Assembly: GCF_002843235.3 (NCBI RefSeq)
Contig: NZ_CP031123.2
Span: 2,914,001-2,978,000, forward strand
Origin: Providencia huaxiensis
Lineage (GTDB): Bacteria > Pseudomonadota > Gammaproteobacteria > Enterobacterales > Enterobacteriaceae
Length of the DNA: 64,000 nt
Direction: 5' to 3'
Part shown: piece after piece, positions 11,288 to 20,837 of the stretch
Layout: each line of letters begins with the position of its first letter
Numbering within the stretch: position 1 is the first letter of the stretch
Made by a program: the position numbers and the translations under genes
Notes under the pieces: generated by a model
Databases searched by the model: none
What the model saw: only the letters and a program-made list of their open reading frames with translations
What the model was told of the DNA's origin: nothing

Positions 11288-11869
11288 CTATTTCTCTGCC
11301 AATTGTAGGAAATCAACAATTTGAGAAAAGTAAGATTCAAAACCAATAAAGGCATGATTACCGTCAGGTTCCACAGTTTGTTTGCACTTTGAAAGATAGG
11401 CAACAGCCTCTCGATAATCAAGTACTTCATCGCCCATTTGTTGTAACAACCAAATAAGATGAGGGGAAGTTAATCTTTCAATGTATAAAGATTTTAGCTC
11501 ATGGATATGCTTTTCTTCCAACACATATTGTGCATGAGTATATGGGTTTGTATTGTCGCCTAAGTAATCTTGTAGTAAATCAAAAGGACGCACTGCGGGG
11601 TTTACGATGACAGCAGGAAGCTGATAACGTTCTGAAAACCAAAGCGAAAAATAACCACCGAGTGAAGAGCCGACTAGCCCCATTTTTTCATGCTGATGCT
11701 GTTGGATAATATCATCCAACATGGCTTGAGCTTGCTGAGGGTAATTTGGCAATTGCGGTACAAGCATATTAATATGCGGATAATTCGCATCAATCCATTG
11801 CTTTAAATTATTAGCTTTAGCGGATTGAGGTGAACTATTAAAACCATGAATATAAAGTAAAGTAGACAT
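11288..11869 (-). CDS. yqiA: YqiA-family esterase
   Basis: Small alpha/beta-hydrolase with esterase activity on acyl-CoA and short esters in E. coli; physiological substrate unknown. The nucleophile elbow GLVGSSLGGYFS is near residue 75, with an early HGFNSSP oxyanion loop and a C-terminal GNHAFIGFE histidine. The start at 11869 gives 193 residues, matching E. coli (MSTLLYLHGFNSSP). It begins 7 bases after the cpdA stop and precedes parE. Confidence 0.93.
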   Translation of the reverse strand: MSTLLYIHGFNSSPQSAKANNLKQWIDANYPHINMLVPQLPNYPQQAQAMLDDIIQQHQHEKMGLVGSSLGGYFSLWFSERYQLPAVIVNPAVRPFDLLQDYLGDNTNPYTHAQYVLEEKHIHELKSLYIERLTSPHLIWLLQQMGDEVLDYREAVAYLSKCKQTVEPDGNHAFIGFESYFSQIVDFLQLAEK

Positions 11870-11876
11870 AAGCGAA

Positions 11877-12716
11877 TTAATAACCGTCAGAGTCAAGATC
11901 AGGGCTAAACTCCCTTGTATCTAAACGGTGAACGCGAGTTGTAATATGCCTTTGGTTTTGTTCATTAATACTTAATTCTAAATATCGCCAACCTGGCGCG
12001 ACGGTGTCTAGCGCAAAATTAGTACAGTGAGGCTTAAACTGCACACAGGTAGAAGGCGTTGCTAACAACCGAATACCGTGCCAATTTTCATCCATTTCTT
12101 GATGAATATGGCCACATAGCATCGCTTTAACATTTGAATAGTTTTTTAAGTAGTCAGCTAAAATATGTGAATTTCTCAAGCTGTGCTGATCAAGCCAAGT
12201 ACAACCCGAAGCTAGAGGGTGGTGATGCAGCATAATCAATGTAGTACGCTCAGGTTCAGCATCTAAGCTGGCTTTCATCCATTCCAATTGTTGTTCAGAA
12301 AGCTCGCCATGAGGTACATCTTGAAGTTGGCTATCAAGCATCAAGATTTGCCATTCATCGCCAATCAAAATTTGTTTAGCACTTGAAATCCCAGCGACTC
12401 GGAGTGTTTCTACCATCGCAGGCGGGTAGTCATGATTACCAGGAAGCCATACACAAGGAGCAGGGATACGCGCAATGCCATCCGCAAAATGCTGATAAGC
12501 TTGTGGTGATTGGTCTTGAACTAAATCCCCTGTCGCAACAATTAAGTCAATTGGGAGATTTTCCTCAGTGATAGCATCAAGTACCGCCTGATAGCTTTTG
12601 TAAGTATTTACCCCTAAAAGCGTATTTTCTGTATTAGCGAAAAGATGCGTATCAGTAACCTGTAAAATTCTCACAATTTTAGAGTTCTTTGCAGTCACTT
12701 CAAGCTGGCTGTCCAA
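11877..12716 (-). CDS. cpdA: 3',5'-cyclic-AMP phosphodiesterase
   Basis: Hydrolyses cAMP to AMP, setting CRP signalling level. Calcineurin-type metal ligands in order: QVTDTHLF, ATGDLVQDQ, LPGNHDYPP, LHHHPL and CGHIHQE. 279 residues. The start is a TTG at 12716: AAGGAA stands at correct spacing, and the translated MDSQLEV aligns with the MESLLTL start of E. coli CpdA. E. coli has yqiB between cpdA and nudF; here only 144 bases separate them. Confidence 0.95.
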   Translation of the reverse strand: MDSQLEVTAKNSKIVRILQVTDTHLFANTENTLLGVNTYKSYQAVLDAITEENLPIDLIVATGDLVQDQSPQAYQHFADGIARIPAPCVWLPGNHDYPPAMVETLRVAGISSAKQILIGDEWQILMLDSQLQDVPHGELSEQQLEWMKASLDAEPERTTLIMLHHHPLASGCTWLDQHSLRNSHILADYLKNYSNVKAMLCGHIHQEMDENWHGIRLLATPSTCVQFKPHCTNFALDTVAPGWRYLELSINEQNQRHITTRVHRLDTREFSPDLDSDGY

Positions 12717-12860
12717 AAGTATTCCTTTTCCTTAAATATTATTTAGTACCTAATCTATTCATTACAACTATATAAAAGCTAAACACACTTACAACTATCT
12801 TAAAACTTTACTTTCTAACTTTCTGCTAATCAGCACACACTTCACCAGATTAATCGGTAT

Positions 12861-13499
12861 TTAAAACGATTTCATCCACTTTTCATGTAGTTTTTGATAG
12901 TGAAGTTGTAACCATTGAATCGCTATCACGGTTGCCGCATTATCAATTGTGCCATCTTCAACCCATTGATAAGCTTGTTCTCGGCTAACCACATGTACAC
13001 GAATATCTTCATTTTCTGACGCGAGACCATGCACACCTTTCGCTTGGCTGCTATCGGCTTCACCGATAAATACATGCATGCGCTCAGTTGTCCCGCCAGG
13101 GCTAGAAAGATAACTTAGCGCTTTTTCAGTGCGGCCAATAATCAGCCCTGCTTCCTCAACGGCTTCACGGCGAATAACTTCTTCGAGTGATTCGTTCTGC
13201 TCTATCATTCCCGCAACGGCTTCGAGCAACCAAGGTGTTTCACTCGTTTCGATTGCAGGTAACCTAATTTGTTCAATCAAAACAACACTATCAGCTTTCG
13301 GATCATAGGGTAAAACCACGCCTGCATGGCCCCGCTCAAAAACTTCACGGCGAATTTCTTTACTCCATCCGCCCGCGAAGAGGCGATGACGAAATTGATA
13401 TTCAACCATTTGAAAAAAACCATTAAATAATTTACGCTTGGATATAATTTCAACATCATTTTTGCCGTATTTAATTGGCTGCTCTATTTGTTTTGTCAT
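12861..13499 (-). CDS. nudF: ADP-ribose diphosphatase NudF
   Basis: Nudix hydrolase cleaving ADP-ribose to AMP and ribose 5-phosphate. The Nudix box is complete: GMIEQNESLEEVIRREAVEE. The ATG at 13499 has GGAGA seven bases upstream and is preferred to a TTG six codons earlier; 212 residues. Divergent from tolC across about 305 bases, the same arrangement as in E. coli. Confidence 0.95.
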   Translation of the reverse strand: MTKQIEQPIKYGKNDVEIISKRKLFNGFFQMVEYQFRHRLFAGGWSKEIRREVFERGHAGVVLPYDPKADSVVLIEQIRLPAIETSETPWLLEAVAGMIEQNESLEEVIRREAVEEAGLIIGRTEKALSYLSSPGGTTERMHVFIGEADSSQAKGVHGLASENEDIRVHVVSREQAYQWVEDGTIDNAATVIAIQWLQLHYQKLHEKWMKSF

Positions 13500-13608
13500 T
13501 TCATTCTCCAAACTCAATTATTCCATCTTAAGGAAATAATTGTGGATTAAAACAGTTTTTGAGGTTTTTTAACCTTAGATGAGGTAATGTTTAATAAATT
13601 GAGACAAA

Positions 13609-13654
13609 ATGGCACAAAAGGCTACCGTTAATAGAAGTGATACTCTGTTACAAT
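13609..13654 (+). promoter_or_regulatory. Candidate marbox and promoter for tolC
   Basis: GGCACAAAAGGCTACC at 13611-13626 resembles the marbox that precedes E. coli tolC (GGCAC, spacer, GC, then an ACC end). A TACAAT -10 at 13649-13654 follows at the distance expected for a MarA/SoxS/Rob class II site overlapping -35. The rest of the 305-base nudF-tolC gap shows nothing definite. Confidence 0.45.
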
Positions 13655-13804
13655 AAGCGCCATTATTCAAATCAAAGAGCAACATAGTGTCTGTTTTTAA
13701 TAACTGTCTCTAAAACGGATAATTTAATATCTATCGCCTAGTTAGGCATGGTACGTTTTAGGCAACAGACTCAACTTAATTTGCTGTTTAATCAAGGAAT
13801 CAAA

Positions 13805-15193
13805 ATGAAGAAACTGCTTCCCCTTTTAATTTCGATGAGTTTTGTGGGTCTCAGTACCAATAGCTTTGCAGAAGATTTACTACAGGTTTACCAAAAATCC
13901 AAAGAAAGTAACCCTGAATTAAGAAAATCATTAGCTGAACGTAATCAAGCTTTTGAAAAAATTAATGAATCTCGCAGCCCATTGTTGCCACAATTAGGTT
14001 TAGGTGCAGGCGCTAGCTACGGCAGTGGTTACCGTGACGCAAGAAACACTGAAAGCACAGGTTTAAATGCTTCATTGAAACTGACCCAAGTTGTGTTTGA
14101 TATGTCGAAATGGCGTCAATTAACTATCCAAGAAAAAACTGCGGGTATTTCTGATGTCACGTATCAAACAAGTCAACAGCAATTAATTTTAAATACTGCA
14201 ACTGCGTATTTTAACGTCTTAAAAGCGATTGACGCGCTATCTTATATTGAAGCAAATAAAGAAGCGGTTTATCGCCAATTAGACCAAGTTACACAACGTT
14301 TTAACGTGGGTCTTGTTGCCATTACCGACGTGCAAAACGCCCGTGCAAACTATGATAGCGTTATTGCACAAGAAGTTGCAGGCCGTAACGAGTTAGAAAA
14401 TGCGATTGAAAAACTGCGTCAAGTCAGTGGCGTGTACTACAGCCAACTCGCCTCTTTAAATATCGACCGCTTTAAAACTAATGAGCTGGGCGATATCAAC
14501 GCTATCCTAAAAGAAGCCGAAGAGCGTAACCTCAGCCTGTTAAGCGCACGTTTAGCGCAAGATGTTTCTCGTGAAAACATCCGTTTAGCAGAAACAGGCC
14601 ACATGCCAACAGTTAACTTAGATGCATCAACAACAGTCACAAATAGTTACCAACACGGCAGCGGTTATAACACGCCATATGGCGGTAGTGCGAGCAACAG
14701 CTATAACGGCCAAAATAGCATTGGCTTAAATTTAAGCATTCCACTGTATACTGGTGGCGCAGTCAGTTCTCAGGTTGAACAAGCACAATATGGTTTCCAA
14801 GGTGCTAGTGAACAACTTGAAAGCGTTTACCGCAATGTGATTCAGTTAGTTCGCTCATCATTTAATAACGTATCATCGTCAATCAGTAGTATTAATGCTT
14901 ACAAACAAGTCGTTGTTTCCGCACAAAGCTCATTAGATGCGATGGAAGCCGGCTATCAAGTAGGGACACGTACCATTGTTGACGTATTGACAGCAACAAC
15001 AGCGCTATACCAAGCGAAACAAAATCTGTCTAATGCGCGTTACGACTACATGATTAACCAACTGAATATTGAATTTGCTCGTGGTACATTAAACGAAGAC
15101 GATATTGCACGCCTAAATGCGAATTTAGGTAAAGAGATTTCAACCTCTGCAAGTAGTATTATTCGTAGTACCAATGCACCAAAAATGAACTAA
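13805..15193 (+). CDS. tolC: Outer membrane efflux channel TolC
   Basis: Trimeric outer-membrane exit duct for AcrAB-type pumps, haemolysin-type secretion and EmrAB/MacAB systems. The signal peptide is cleaved after NSFA, then the mature protein starts EDLLQVYQKSKESNPELRKS. Two OEP repeats with long coiled-coil heptads are visible (residues about 25-210 and 230-430), including the YQVGTRTIVDVLTATT signature. The ATG at 13805 has AAGGAA upstream; the open frame before it is untranslated leader. 462 residues, slightly short of E. coli at the variable C-terminus. Followed by ygiB-ygiC as in E. coli. Confidence 0.97.
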   Translation: MKKLLPLLISMSFVGLSTNSFAEDLLQVYQKSKESNPELRKSLAERNQAFEKINESRSPLLPQLGLGAGASYGSGYRDARNTESTGLNASLKLTQVVFDMSKWRQLTIQEKTAGISDVTYQTSQQQLILNTATAYFNVLKAIDALSYIEANKEAVYRQLDQVTQRFNVGLVAITDVQNARANYDSVIAQEVAGRNELENAIEKLRQVSGVYYSQLASLNIDRFKTNELGDINAILKEAEERNLSLLSARLAQDVSRENIRLAETGHMPTVNLDASTTVTNSYQHGSGYNTPYGGSASNSYNGQNSIGLNLSIPLYTGGAVSSQVEQAQYGFQGASEQLESVYRNVIQLVRSSFNNVSSSISSINAYKQVVVSAQSSLDAMEAGYQVGTRTIVDVLTATTALYQAKQNLSNARYDYMINQLNIEFARGTLNEDDIARLNANLGKEISTSASSIIRSTNAPKMN

Positions 15194-15223
15194 AATTCTT
15201 AGTTTATTTGAAAATGATATAAT

Positions 15224-15309
15224 GGCCCGCTTACATAGCGGGTTATTTTTTGAAGGAAGCCAAGTAAATCGTTTAGAATTGCTAATTTGTACTAATTGGC
15301 CCGCTTACA
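15224..15309 (+). repeat. 12-bp direct repeat GGCCCGCTTACA, two copies 74 bp apart
   Basis: Copies at 15224-15235 (inside the tolC terminator) and 15298-15309; the second has lost the hairpin partner. Probably a decayed partial duplication. The rest of the tolC-ygiB gap (15310-15592) is AT-rich with no further feature seen. Confidence 0.5.
15226..15251 (+). terminator. tolC terminator
   Basis: Stem CCCGCT / AGCGGG, loop TACAT, followed by TTATTTTTT, 33 bases after the tolC stop. Confidence 0.85.
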
Positions 15310-15592
15310 ACCCCTTTTCATTAGCCTATGGTACAAATTCAGTGAATTCTCACTCTGTTCACTACGTTTTAGATCAAAAAACAACCTGCAGCTAATTTAT
15401 TGATATCAAATAAAAATATTATTTTACTCTTCAATAAATACCCGGCTAATTAGAAAAAAATAGCAGAAAGTTATCAAAATGATAAATTCAGCTCATTTCT
15501 CCTATATTTCTGCTTTAATTTTCAGCGGTTATCCCCTATCCTAGAGCTAACATCTAAAAACATCTTACTTAATTAAATTCAGGGTAATTACC

Positions 15593-16297
15593 ATGACCAT
15601 GAAGCGTACCAAAGATATTAATCAGAGCGCCTTCCGTAAGTCTTGGCGTTCATACCGTTTAGCGCCTGTGGCTGTTGCAGTCAGTGCCGTATTTATGCTT
15701 TCCGCTTGTGAAGAAAGCGATGAAACTGTATCACTGTACACCAACGCGCAAGATTGTAGCCAAGCGAACCCATCACAAGCCGAACAGTGCACCGTCGCTT
15801 ACAATAATGCACTACAAGAAGCTGCTAAAACTGCACCTAAATATGAAACTCAGGCTGACTGTATTGCTGAGTTTGGTGAATCTATGTGTACTCAAGCCCC
15901 TGCTCAAGCGGGTCTTGCAGGCACTAGCTCAACAAATGGTGAACAAACTGCTCAAGCACAAAGCAGTGGCGGTAGTATGTGGATGCCATTAATGATGGGT
16001 TATATGATGGGCCGTATGATGGGCGGTAGCGCTGCATCACAACCATTATTCAGCTCGAAAAACCCAGCGAGCCCAGCCAACGGTAAGTTTGTTGACGCTT
16101 CAGGTAAAAGCTATGGCCCTGCCGTTGCAGGTGGACGTTCAATGAGCGTACCAAAAACCGCCATGGCACCTAAACCACCAACAACTTCAACCGTGACTCG
16201 TGGCGGTTTTGGTGACACCGTCAATAAACAAGCGATGGCACAACGTTCATCTTCTTCTGCAAAATCAACTTCTTCTTCCCGTTCGATGGGTGGTTGA
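15593..16297 (+). CDS. ygiB: YgiB-family (DUF1190) putative lipoprotein
   Basis: Function unknown; genetically tied to tolC in E. coli and co-transcribed with ygiC. 234 residues. A positively charged start is followed by a hydrophobic segment ending [17 protein letters not shown], with a lipobox-like LSAC around Cys39. Conserved cysteines follow ([31 protein letters not shown]), then the Met/Gly-rich [14 protein letters not shown] segment and a Ser-rich tail ending SSSRSMGG. Two ATGs lie six bases apart (15593, 15599); AGGG spacing favours the first, though E. coli starts at the second. ygiC begins 6 bases after the stop. Confidence 0.9.
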   Translation: MTMKRTKDINQSAFRKSWRSYRLAPVAVAVSAVFMLSACEESDETVSLYTNAQDCSQANPSQAEQCTVAYNNALQEAAKTAPKYETQADCIAEFGESMCTQAPAQAGLAGTSSTNGEQTAQAQSSGGSMWMPLMMGYMMGRMMGGSAASQPLFSSKNPASPANGKFVDASGKSYGPAVAGGRSMSVPKTAMAPKPPTTSTVTRGGFGDTVNKQAMAQRSSSSAKSTSSSRSMGG

Positions 16298-16303
16298 TAA
16301 GTA

Positions 16304-17467
16304 ATGAAACGAGTTCCTATAGTAGAGCGCCCAAACTGGCGCGAGAAAGCCTCTGAGTTTGGCTTTGAATTTCATACTATGTATGGTGAGCCTTACTGGT
16401 CAGAAGACGCGTATTACCAATTCACGATGGCACAAATTGAAGAGATCGAAGATGCAACCGAACAGTTGCATCAAATGTGCCTAAAAGTGGTTGAACGTGT
16501 TGTTGAAAGCGATGAGTTAATGGCGCGTTTTCAGATCCCTAAACATTGTTGGGAATTTGTTCGCAGTTCATGGAAAAGCGAGCAACCTTCGTTATATTCT
16601 AGGCTTGACCTTGCTTACGATGGTATTAACCCACCTAAGCTTTTAGAAAATAACGCGGATACTCCAACTTCATTATATGAATCTGCATTTTTCCAATGGA
16701 TCTGGTTAGAAGATCAAATTGAAGCAGGGAAATTACCTGAAAATGCTGATCAGTTTAATAGTATTCAAGAGCAATTGATCGAGCGCTTTACGCAATTAAA
16801 AGATCAGTATGGTTTTCGCTTGTTACATATGTCTTGTTGCCGTGACACAGAAGAAGATCGCGGTACCGTTCAGTATTTACAAGATTGCGCCAATGAAGCG
16901 GGTATTGCTACTGAATTCTTATATATCGACGAAATTGGTCTAGGTGAAAAAGGTGAGTTTTCGGATACACAAGATCAGGTGATTAGTAACCTGTTCAAAC
17001 TATATCCGTGGGAATTTATGCTAAGAGAAATTTTCTCAACTAAATTGCAAGACGCTGGCGTGCGCTGGTTAGAGCCTGCATGGAAGAGCATCATTTCTAA
17101 CAAGGCCTTATTGCCAATGTTATGGGAAATGTTCCCTGATCACCCAAATTTACTACCTGCTTATTTCGCAGATGGCAAAACCCAGCCAGAACTCGAAAAA
17201 TACGTCATTAAGCCACTATTTTCTCGTGAAGGTGCCAATATCCGTATTATCGAAAATGGCAAGGAAATTGCAGCCGCAGACGGCCCATACGGCGAAGAAG
17301 GTATGATTATTCAACAGTTCCACCCACTTCCACAATTTGAAGGTAGCTACACCTTAGTCGGAAGCTGGTTGGTGAATGATCAACCAGCGGGGATCTGTAT
17401 TCGTGAAGATAAAGAACTGATCACTCAAGACTTATCACGCTTTTATCCACATACGATCATCGATTAA
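16304..17467 (+). CDS. ygiC: YgiC-family ATP-grasp protein (glutathionylspermidine synthase-like)
   Basis: Belongs to the pre-ATP-grasp/ATP-grasp family of the synthetase half of glutathionylspermidine synthase; the true ligase substrate in this branch is not known. 387 residues, full length. Conserved segments: [22 protein letters not shown] at the start, the acid-rich [14 protein letters not shown] near residue 115, the [13 protein letters not shown] nucleotide-binding stretch near 305, and [17 protein letters not shown] near the end. Forms an operon with ygiB; a terminator follows. Confidence 0.92.
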   Translation: MKRVPIVERPNWREKASEFGFEFHTMYGEPYWSEDAYYQFTMAQIEEIEDATEQLHQMCLKVVERVVESDELMARFQIPKHCWEFVRSSWKSEQPSLYSRLDLAYDGINPPKLLENNADTPTSLYESAFFQWIWLEDQIEAGKLPENADQFNSIQEQLIERFTQLKDQYGFRLLHMSCCRDTEEDRGTVQYLQDCANEAGIATEFLYIDEIGLGEKGEFSDTQDQVISNLFKLYPWEFMLREIFSTKLQDAGVRWLEPAWKSIISNKALLPMLWEMFPDHPNLLPAYFADGKTQPELEKYVIKPLFSREGANIRIIENGKEIAAADGPYGEEGMIIQQFHPLPQFEGSYTLVGSWLVNDQPAGICIREDKELITQDLSRFYPHTIID

Positions 17468-17489
17468 TCGTATTTAAAATTAAAAGCTC

Positions 17490-17526
17490 AGCCCAAAACA
17501 TAGCAATATGATTTGGGCTTTTTTAT
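17490..17526 (+). terminator. ygiBC terminator
   Basis: Stem AGCCCAAA / TTTGGGCT with a 14-base loop, followed by TTTTTTA; lies 22 bases after the ygiC stop, between convergent ygiC and ygiD. Confidence 0.85.
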
Positions 17527-17550
17527 CAATCAATTCCATAGAAGAAAAAC

Positions 17551-18354
17551 TTATCCTACCTGAATAGACAGCATACTTAACGATGCCGACACAATTCCTT
17601 CAATCGGTGTACTGATCTCTTCTTGCCCATCCCAAGCCCCTAAAATAGGTAAAATAGGCAAGTAATGCTCTGGTGATGGGTTCGATAATTTCCCATCCTC
17701 CCGTTCCAACCCTTTAGTCAATGGATGAGGCATTTCATGACTTTGCAGATTATCATACACAAACTTTTCAAAAGATATTGCCCATGGATACGGCTCGGCA
17801 TGAGAATTTTGCCAATTCATCGCCCGTAGATTATGTACAACATTGCCACTTCCCATAATTAGTACGCCTTCTTCTCTTAGAACCGATAACTTTTTTCCGA
17901 GATCATAGTGCCAAGTAGCAGGTTTGCTACCATCGATACTCAGCTGGATCACAGGGATATCGGCTTCTGGATACATACGTACTAAAATTTCCCATGTACC
18001 GTGGTCTAATCCCCACTCTTGTTCATCAAGGTGAATGGGCTCAGGAGCTAATAATGATGCAACTTGCTGAGCTAATTCAGGAGAACCAGGGGCAGGATAT
18101 TCGATTTGATACAAGGCTTCGGGGAAACCACCAAAATCATGAATCGTTTGTGGTTCTAACATCGAAGTCACAGCAGTGCCACGCGTATACCAGTGAGCTG
18201 AAATCACCAAAATTGCGCTTGGCCGAGGTAAGACTTTACCGAGTTTTTCCCACGCTTGAGTGTAAGGATTATCCTCAATCGCATTCATCGGGCTACCATG
18301 GCCAATAAAAATGGCAGGGATCTTATTTTTTACCACTGAAGTATTTACCGACAT
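17551..18354 (-). CDS. ygiD: 4,5-DOPA extradiol dioxygenase-like protein YgiD
   Basis: LigB-type class III extradiol dioxygenase; the E. coli enzyme cleaves L-DOPA in vitro. Metal-site histidines lie in IFIGHGSPMN, VISAHWYTRG and GSGNVVHNLR. Length 267 residues from the ATG at 18354, which has GGAG upstream; a TTG seven codons earlier is possible but overlaps the ribosome site. The family often sits near tolC-ygiBC. Its job in vivo is not known. Confidence 0.92.
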   Translation of the reverse strand: MSVNTSVVKNKIPAIFIGHGSPMNAIEDNPYTQAWEKLGKVLPRPSAILVISAHWYTRGTAVTSMLEPQTIHDFGGFPEALYQIEYPAPGSPELAQQVASLLAPEPIHLDEQEWGLDHGTWEILVRMYPEADIPVIQLSIDGSKPATWHYDLGKKLSVLREEGVLIMGSGNVVHNLRAMNWQNSHAEPYPWAISFEKFVYDNLQSHEMPHPLTKGLEREDGKLSNPSPEHYLPILPILGAWDGQEEISTPIEGIVSASLSMLSIQVG

Positions 18355-18448
18355 GATGATTAAACTCCAACTCAATTAGTTTCTCCCTACAGCATACGCT
18401 TTTCAGCAAAAAACACAGTGGGCTAATTATGAGTATGATCATCAAAAA

Positions 18449-18486
18449 AATTGAAAAGGCCACGAGGTGTGCAACTCAGTGGCCTT
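18449..18486 (-). terminator. ribB terminator
   Basis: Stem AAGGCCAC / GTGGCCTT; on the minus strand it is followed by TTCAATTTTTTT. It lies about 105 bases downstream of ribB and upstream of ygiD. Confidence 0.7.
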
Positions 18487-18591
18487 CGAGATATTCTATA
18501 TGCTTAACGTACTATTAATAATTTAAATAACTTAGCTTATTAATATTTAAACTTAACAAAACCTCTATCTAGAGCTCTTCCTCTAAGAGGA

Positions 18592-19245
18592 TCAGCTCGC
18601 TTTCTTTTCATGCTGCAAACGGTATTGCACTAAATCTTCAATCGTCACCACCGTCAAGCCATGCTGCTTACCAAATGCAGCGACTTCTGGAGTACGAGCC
18701 ATAGAACCATCATCATTAGTCAACTCACACAACACACCGGCAGGTTTGAAACCCGCTAGAGTCGCAAGGTCGATAGATGCTTCAGTGTGGCCACGACGTG
18801 CTAATACCCCACCGTCACGCCCACGTAATGGAAAAACGTGGCCTGGGTGATTTAGATCGGCTGGAACTGCGTTATCTGCAATTGCAGCACGAATAGTGGT
18901 GATACGATCCGCTGCGGAAACGCCCGTTGTAACCCCTTTCGCGGCCTCGATAGTTACCGTGAAACCCGTTTGGTTTTGGCTGGTGTTATTTTCCACCATC
19001 ATCGGTAATTCGAGCAACTTACGACGCTCTTCAGTAATACAAAGACACACGATCCCACTGCTATAACGAATGGTAAATGCCATTTGCTCAGCGGTCATGG
19101 TTTCTGCTGCAAAAATTAGATCGCCTTCGTTCTCACGATCTTCATCATCGAGAACAAGAACACCTTTACCTTGGCGTAAAGCCTCGATAGCGTTTTCAAC
19201 ACGTTCGATAGGATTACCGAATACAGAAAGTAGCGAATGATCCAT
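18592..19245 (-). CDS. ribB: 3,4-dihydroxy-2-butanone 4-phosphate synthase
   Basis: Converts ribulose 5-phosphate to the four-carbon precursor of riboflavin. 217 residues, single-domain like E. coli RibB, without the GTP cyclohydrolase II fusion. The acidic active-site motif [12 protein letters not shown] lies near residue 32; [14 protein letters not shown] and [15 protein letters not shown] follow. Transcribed alone behind an FMN riboswitch. Confidence 0.97.
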   Translation of the reverse strand: MDHSLLSVFGNPIERVENAIEALRQGKGVLVLDDEDRENEGDLIFAAETMTAEQMAFTIRYSSGIVCLCITEERRKLLELPMMVENNTSQNQTGFTVTIEAAKGVTTGVSAADRITTIRAAIADNAVPADLNHPGHVFPLRGRDGGVLARRGHTEASIDLATLAGFKPAGVLCELTNDDGSMARTPEVAAFGKQHGLTVVTIEDLVQYRLQHEKKAS

Positions 19246-19408
19246 GGTAAAAAACCTCTTAAATAGTTATTAACTAGTTACCAGAATCAAGGCAGTCTTA
19301 GGAATACGAGAAATGGTGAATATATAAATAGCCAATAAAAGGCATTTACCTATTCAGGTATGCAGAACACTATTGTGCGTAATAGCACAAATATGCAGAT
19401 ACAGTTAA

Positions 19409-19550
19409 TTCTCTCCCATCCGGACTATAACCGTCGGCCCCAGATTCACACTGGGTCTGCTGACCTTTACCACAGAATGGTAAAGCGCTCGCGGGCTTCA
19501 TGCGTGATGCATGTTTACCGCCGGTGGGGACTTTCACCCCGCCCTGAGAT
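19409..19550 (-). ncRNA. FMN riboswitch (RFN element) upstream of ribB
   Basis: Read on the minus strand, the conserved blocks appear in order: CAGGGCGGGGTGAAAGTCCC, ACCGGCGGTAAA, a variable arm, GGTCAGCAGACCCAGTGTGA, GGGGCCGACGGTTATAGTC and CGGATGGGAGAGAA. It ends about 164 bases before the ribB start, leaving a long leader for the expression platform. FMN binding is expected to shut off ribB. Confidence 0.96.
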
Positions 19551-19813
19551 ATACGCAATTAATATAACGCCAATAATTCAAGTTCGCAACGATGATAATC
19601 AAAATTGGCGAACGACTCACACTTTTAGTCAAAAAACATGAATAAAAACTTAGAGTTATCAAGGTTAATTTTACTGCCACAGACGAATACCAAGCTTTTT
19701 TCATCACAGATAATACACCTAGGCCTTTTCGCTAACTAATTCGAGCTAGCACAAGGCGAAAAGAGGTATTACACTACGCTTAATTATATCTTGATTAACT
19801 GAAGGACCCGCGA

Positions 19814-20080
19814 ATGCTCGATCCGAAAAAAATTGAACAAGTTGCCCGCCAAATTCAAGGCGCTTTACCGCAAGGCGTACGCGATTTAGGTGAAGATTTT
19901 GATAAAAAACTGCGTTCACTGTTACAATCACAACTCGGCAAATTAGACTTAGTCAGCCGTGAAGAATTTGATATTCAAACTCAAGTCTTGTTACGCACCC
20001 GCGAAAAATTAGCAAAAATGGAACAACGTGTTAGCGCACTTGAAGCCCATTTAAATGTAGAAGAAAAAACGTCTGAGTAA
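19814..20080 (+). CDS. ubiK: Ubiquinone biosynthesis accessory factor UbiK
   Basis: BMFP-family coiled-coil protein that assists the Ubi complex (with UbiJ) in aerobic ubiquinone synthesis. 88 residues: an amphipathic N-terminal half ([22 protein letters not shown]) and a C-terminal coiled coil ([22 protein letters not shown]). A good GAAGGA ribosome site stands before the ATG. Divergent from ribB, as E. coli yqiC is. Confidence 0.95.
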   Translation: MLDPKKIEQVARQIQGALPQGVRDLGEDFDKKLRSLLQSQLGKLDLVSREEFDIQTQVLLRTREKLAKMEQRVSALEAHLNVEEKTSE

Positions 20081-20089
20081 TTAAATTGA

Positions 20090-20123
20090 AAAAGTGACAC
20101 CGACTAAGGCGTCACTTTTGTTA
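20090..20123 (+). terminator. ubiK terminator
   Basis: Stem AAAAGTGAC / GTCACTTTT with a 12-base loop, then a T-rich stretch; just after ubiK and abutting the hicB stop, so it may work in both directions. Confidence 0.8.
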
Positions 20124-20474
20124 TTTGATATTCAGCTCGCGTTCAAGCAATTGAACAATATACTGGTTTTTAGAAACATTATGCTCAGTTGTTACCGCAT
20201 TTAAATAAGCCTCCAAGCGGCTTGGGTAACGCAGCGTAAATGACTTTACCGTTTCTTGTTCTTTGAACGGGTTAATCCCTTCTTCTTGGCAGCCTTCGAT
20301 GTATTCCGCTAAAGATATTCGCGCTTCTTTTTTTAACCCTTCAATGCTATCAGAGACAAAATCACAGTAACCACTTACATCTAAAAACTTACCACGAAAC
20401 GCTTTAATTTCAGCTTCATAGATAACAGATGCAGGATGGCCGTCTATCGTCATCACATTACTGCTTTTAATCAT
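20121..20474 (-). CDS. hicB: HicB-family antitoxin
   Basis: Antitoxin of a type II HicAB module; binds HicA and represses the operon. 117 residues with two parts: a partly degenerate RNase-H-like HicB fold (about 1-70; GYCDFVSDSIEGLKKEARISLAEYI) and a C-terminal ribbon-helix-helix-type DNA-binding segment (TLRYPSRLEAYLNAVTTEHNVSKNQYIVQLLERELN). Its start overlaps the end of hicA by 8 bases, so toxin is translated first, the usual order. The pair is inserted between ubiK and hldE. Confidence 0.9.
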   Translation of the reverse strand: MIKSSNVMTIDGHPASVIYEAEIKAFRGKFLDVSGYCDFVSDSIEGLKKEARISLAEYIEGCQEEGINPFKEQETVKSFTLRYPSRLEAYLNAVTTEHNVSKNQYIVQLLERELNIK

Positions 20475-20745
20475 ATTCCACCCCTATCGTATTTTCTAAC
20501 CACTCACGTAACCCGTTCACCGCACCTTTATCCAGTGTATTCCCTGGATGGGGCTGATGTGTCAGAAACAAAGAACTTTGTAAAACAAACCTGCGACGTG
20601 AACCACTTCCATTCTTTATAGTGCCGCCTAAATGCTCAACTAAACTTGTTACATCGCCCCACTTGAGTCCTGATTTAGGTGGAATTGTGAGTATATCCAC
20701 CATCGTTTTACGGTGCTTCGAATCCAGTTCCCTCATTTTTATCAT
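20467..20745 (-). CDS. hicA: HicA-family mRNA interferase toxin
   Basis: Double-stranded-RNA-binding-fold toxin that cleaves mRNA. 92 residues, with the subfamily pattern GGTIKNGSGSRRRFVL followed by LTHQPHPGNTLDKGAVNGLREWLE, where HQPHPG is the recognisable motif. First gene of the hicAB operon; palindromic TGACG repeats lie directly upstream of its ATG. Confidence 0.9.
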   Translation of the reverse strand: MIKMRELDSKHRKTMVDILTIPPKSGLKWGDVTSLVEHLGGTIKNGSGSRRRFVLQSSLFLTHQPHPGNTLDKGAVNGLREWLENTIGVEYD

Positions 20746-20755
20746 CGTCTATTCC

Positions 20756-20823
20756 ATGACGTCATATTGTGACGTTAAAATCTAAAACAAAAAAAATATG
20801 ACGTCAATGTTTGACGCCATATT
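20756..20823 (-). promoter_or_regulatory. Candidate hicAB operator with repeated TGACG half-sites
   Basis: TGACG or its complement recurs in ATGACGTCAT (20756-20765), TGTGACGTT (20768-20776), TATGACGTCA (20797-20806) and TTGACGCCAT (20811-20820). The last two form a larger imperfect palindrome (20795-20807 with 20811-20823). Placement just upstream of hicA fits autoregulation by the HicB DNA-binding domain; this is inference. Confidence 0.5.
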
Positions 20824-20837
20824 GATTTTAGATAAAT

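Noticed and set aside
19360..19641. Open frames across the region upstream of ribB on both strands
   Set aside because: They coincide with the FMN riboswitch, a structured RNA with conserved blocks, and have no protein-like features.
20121..20745. Possible mobile element carrying hicAB
   Set aside because: No inverted repeats, target duplications, integrase or transposase border the pair; it is simply inserted between ubiK and hldE.
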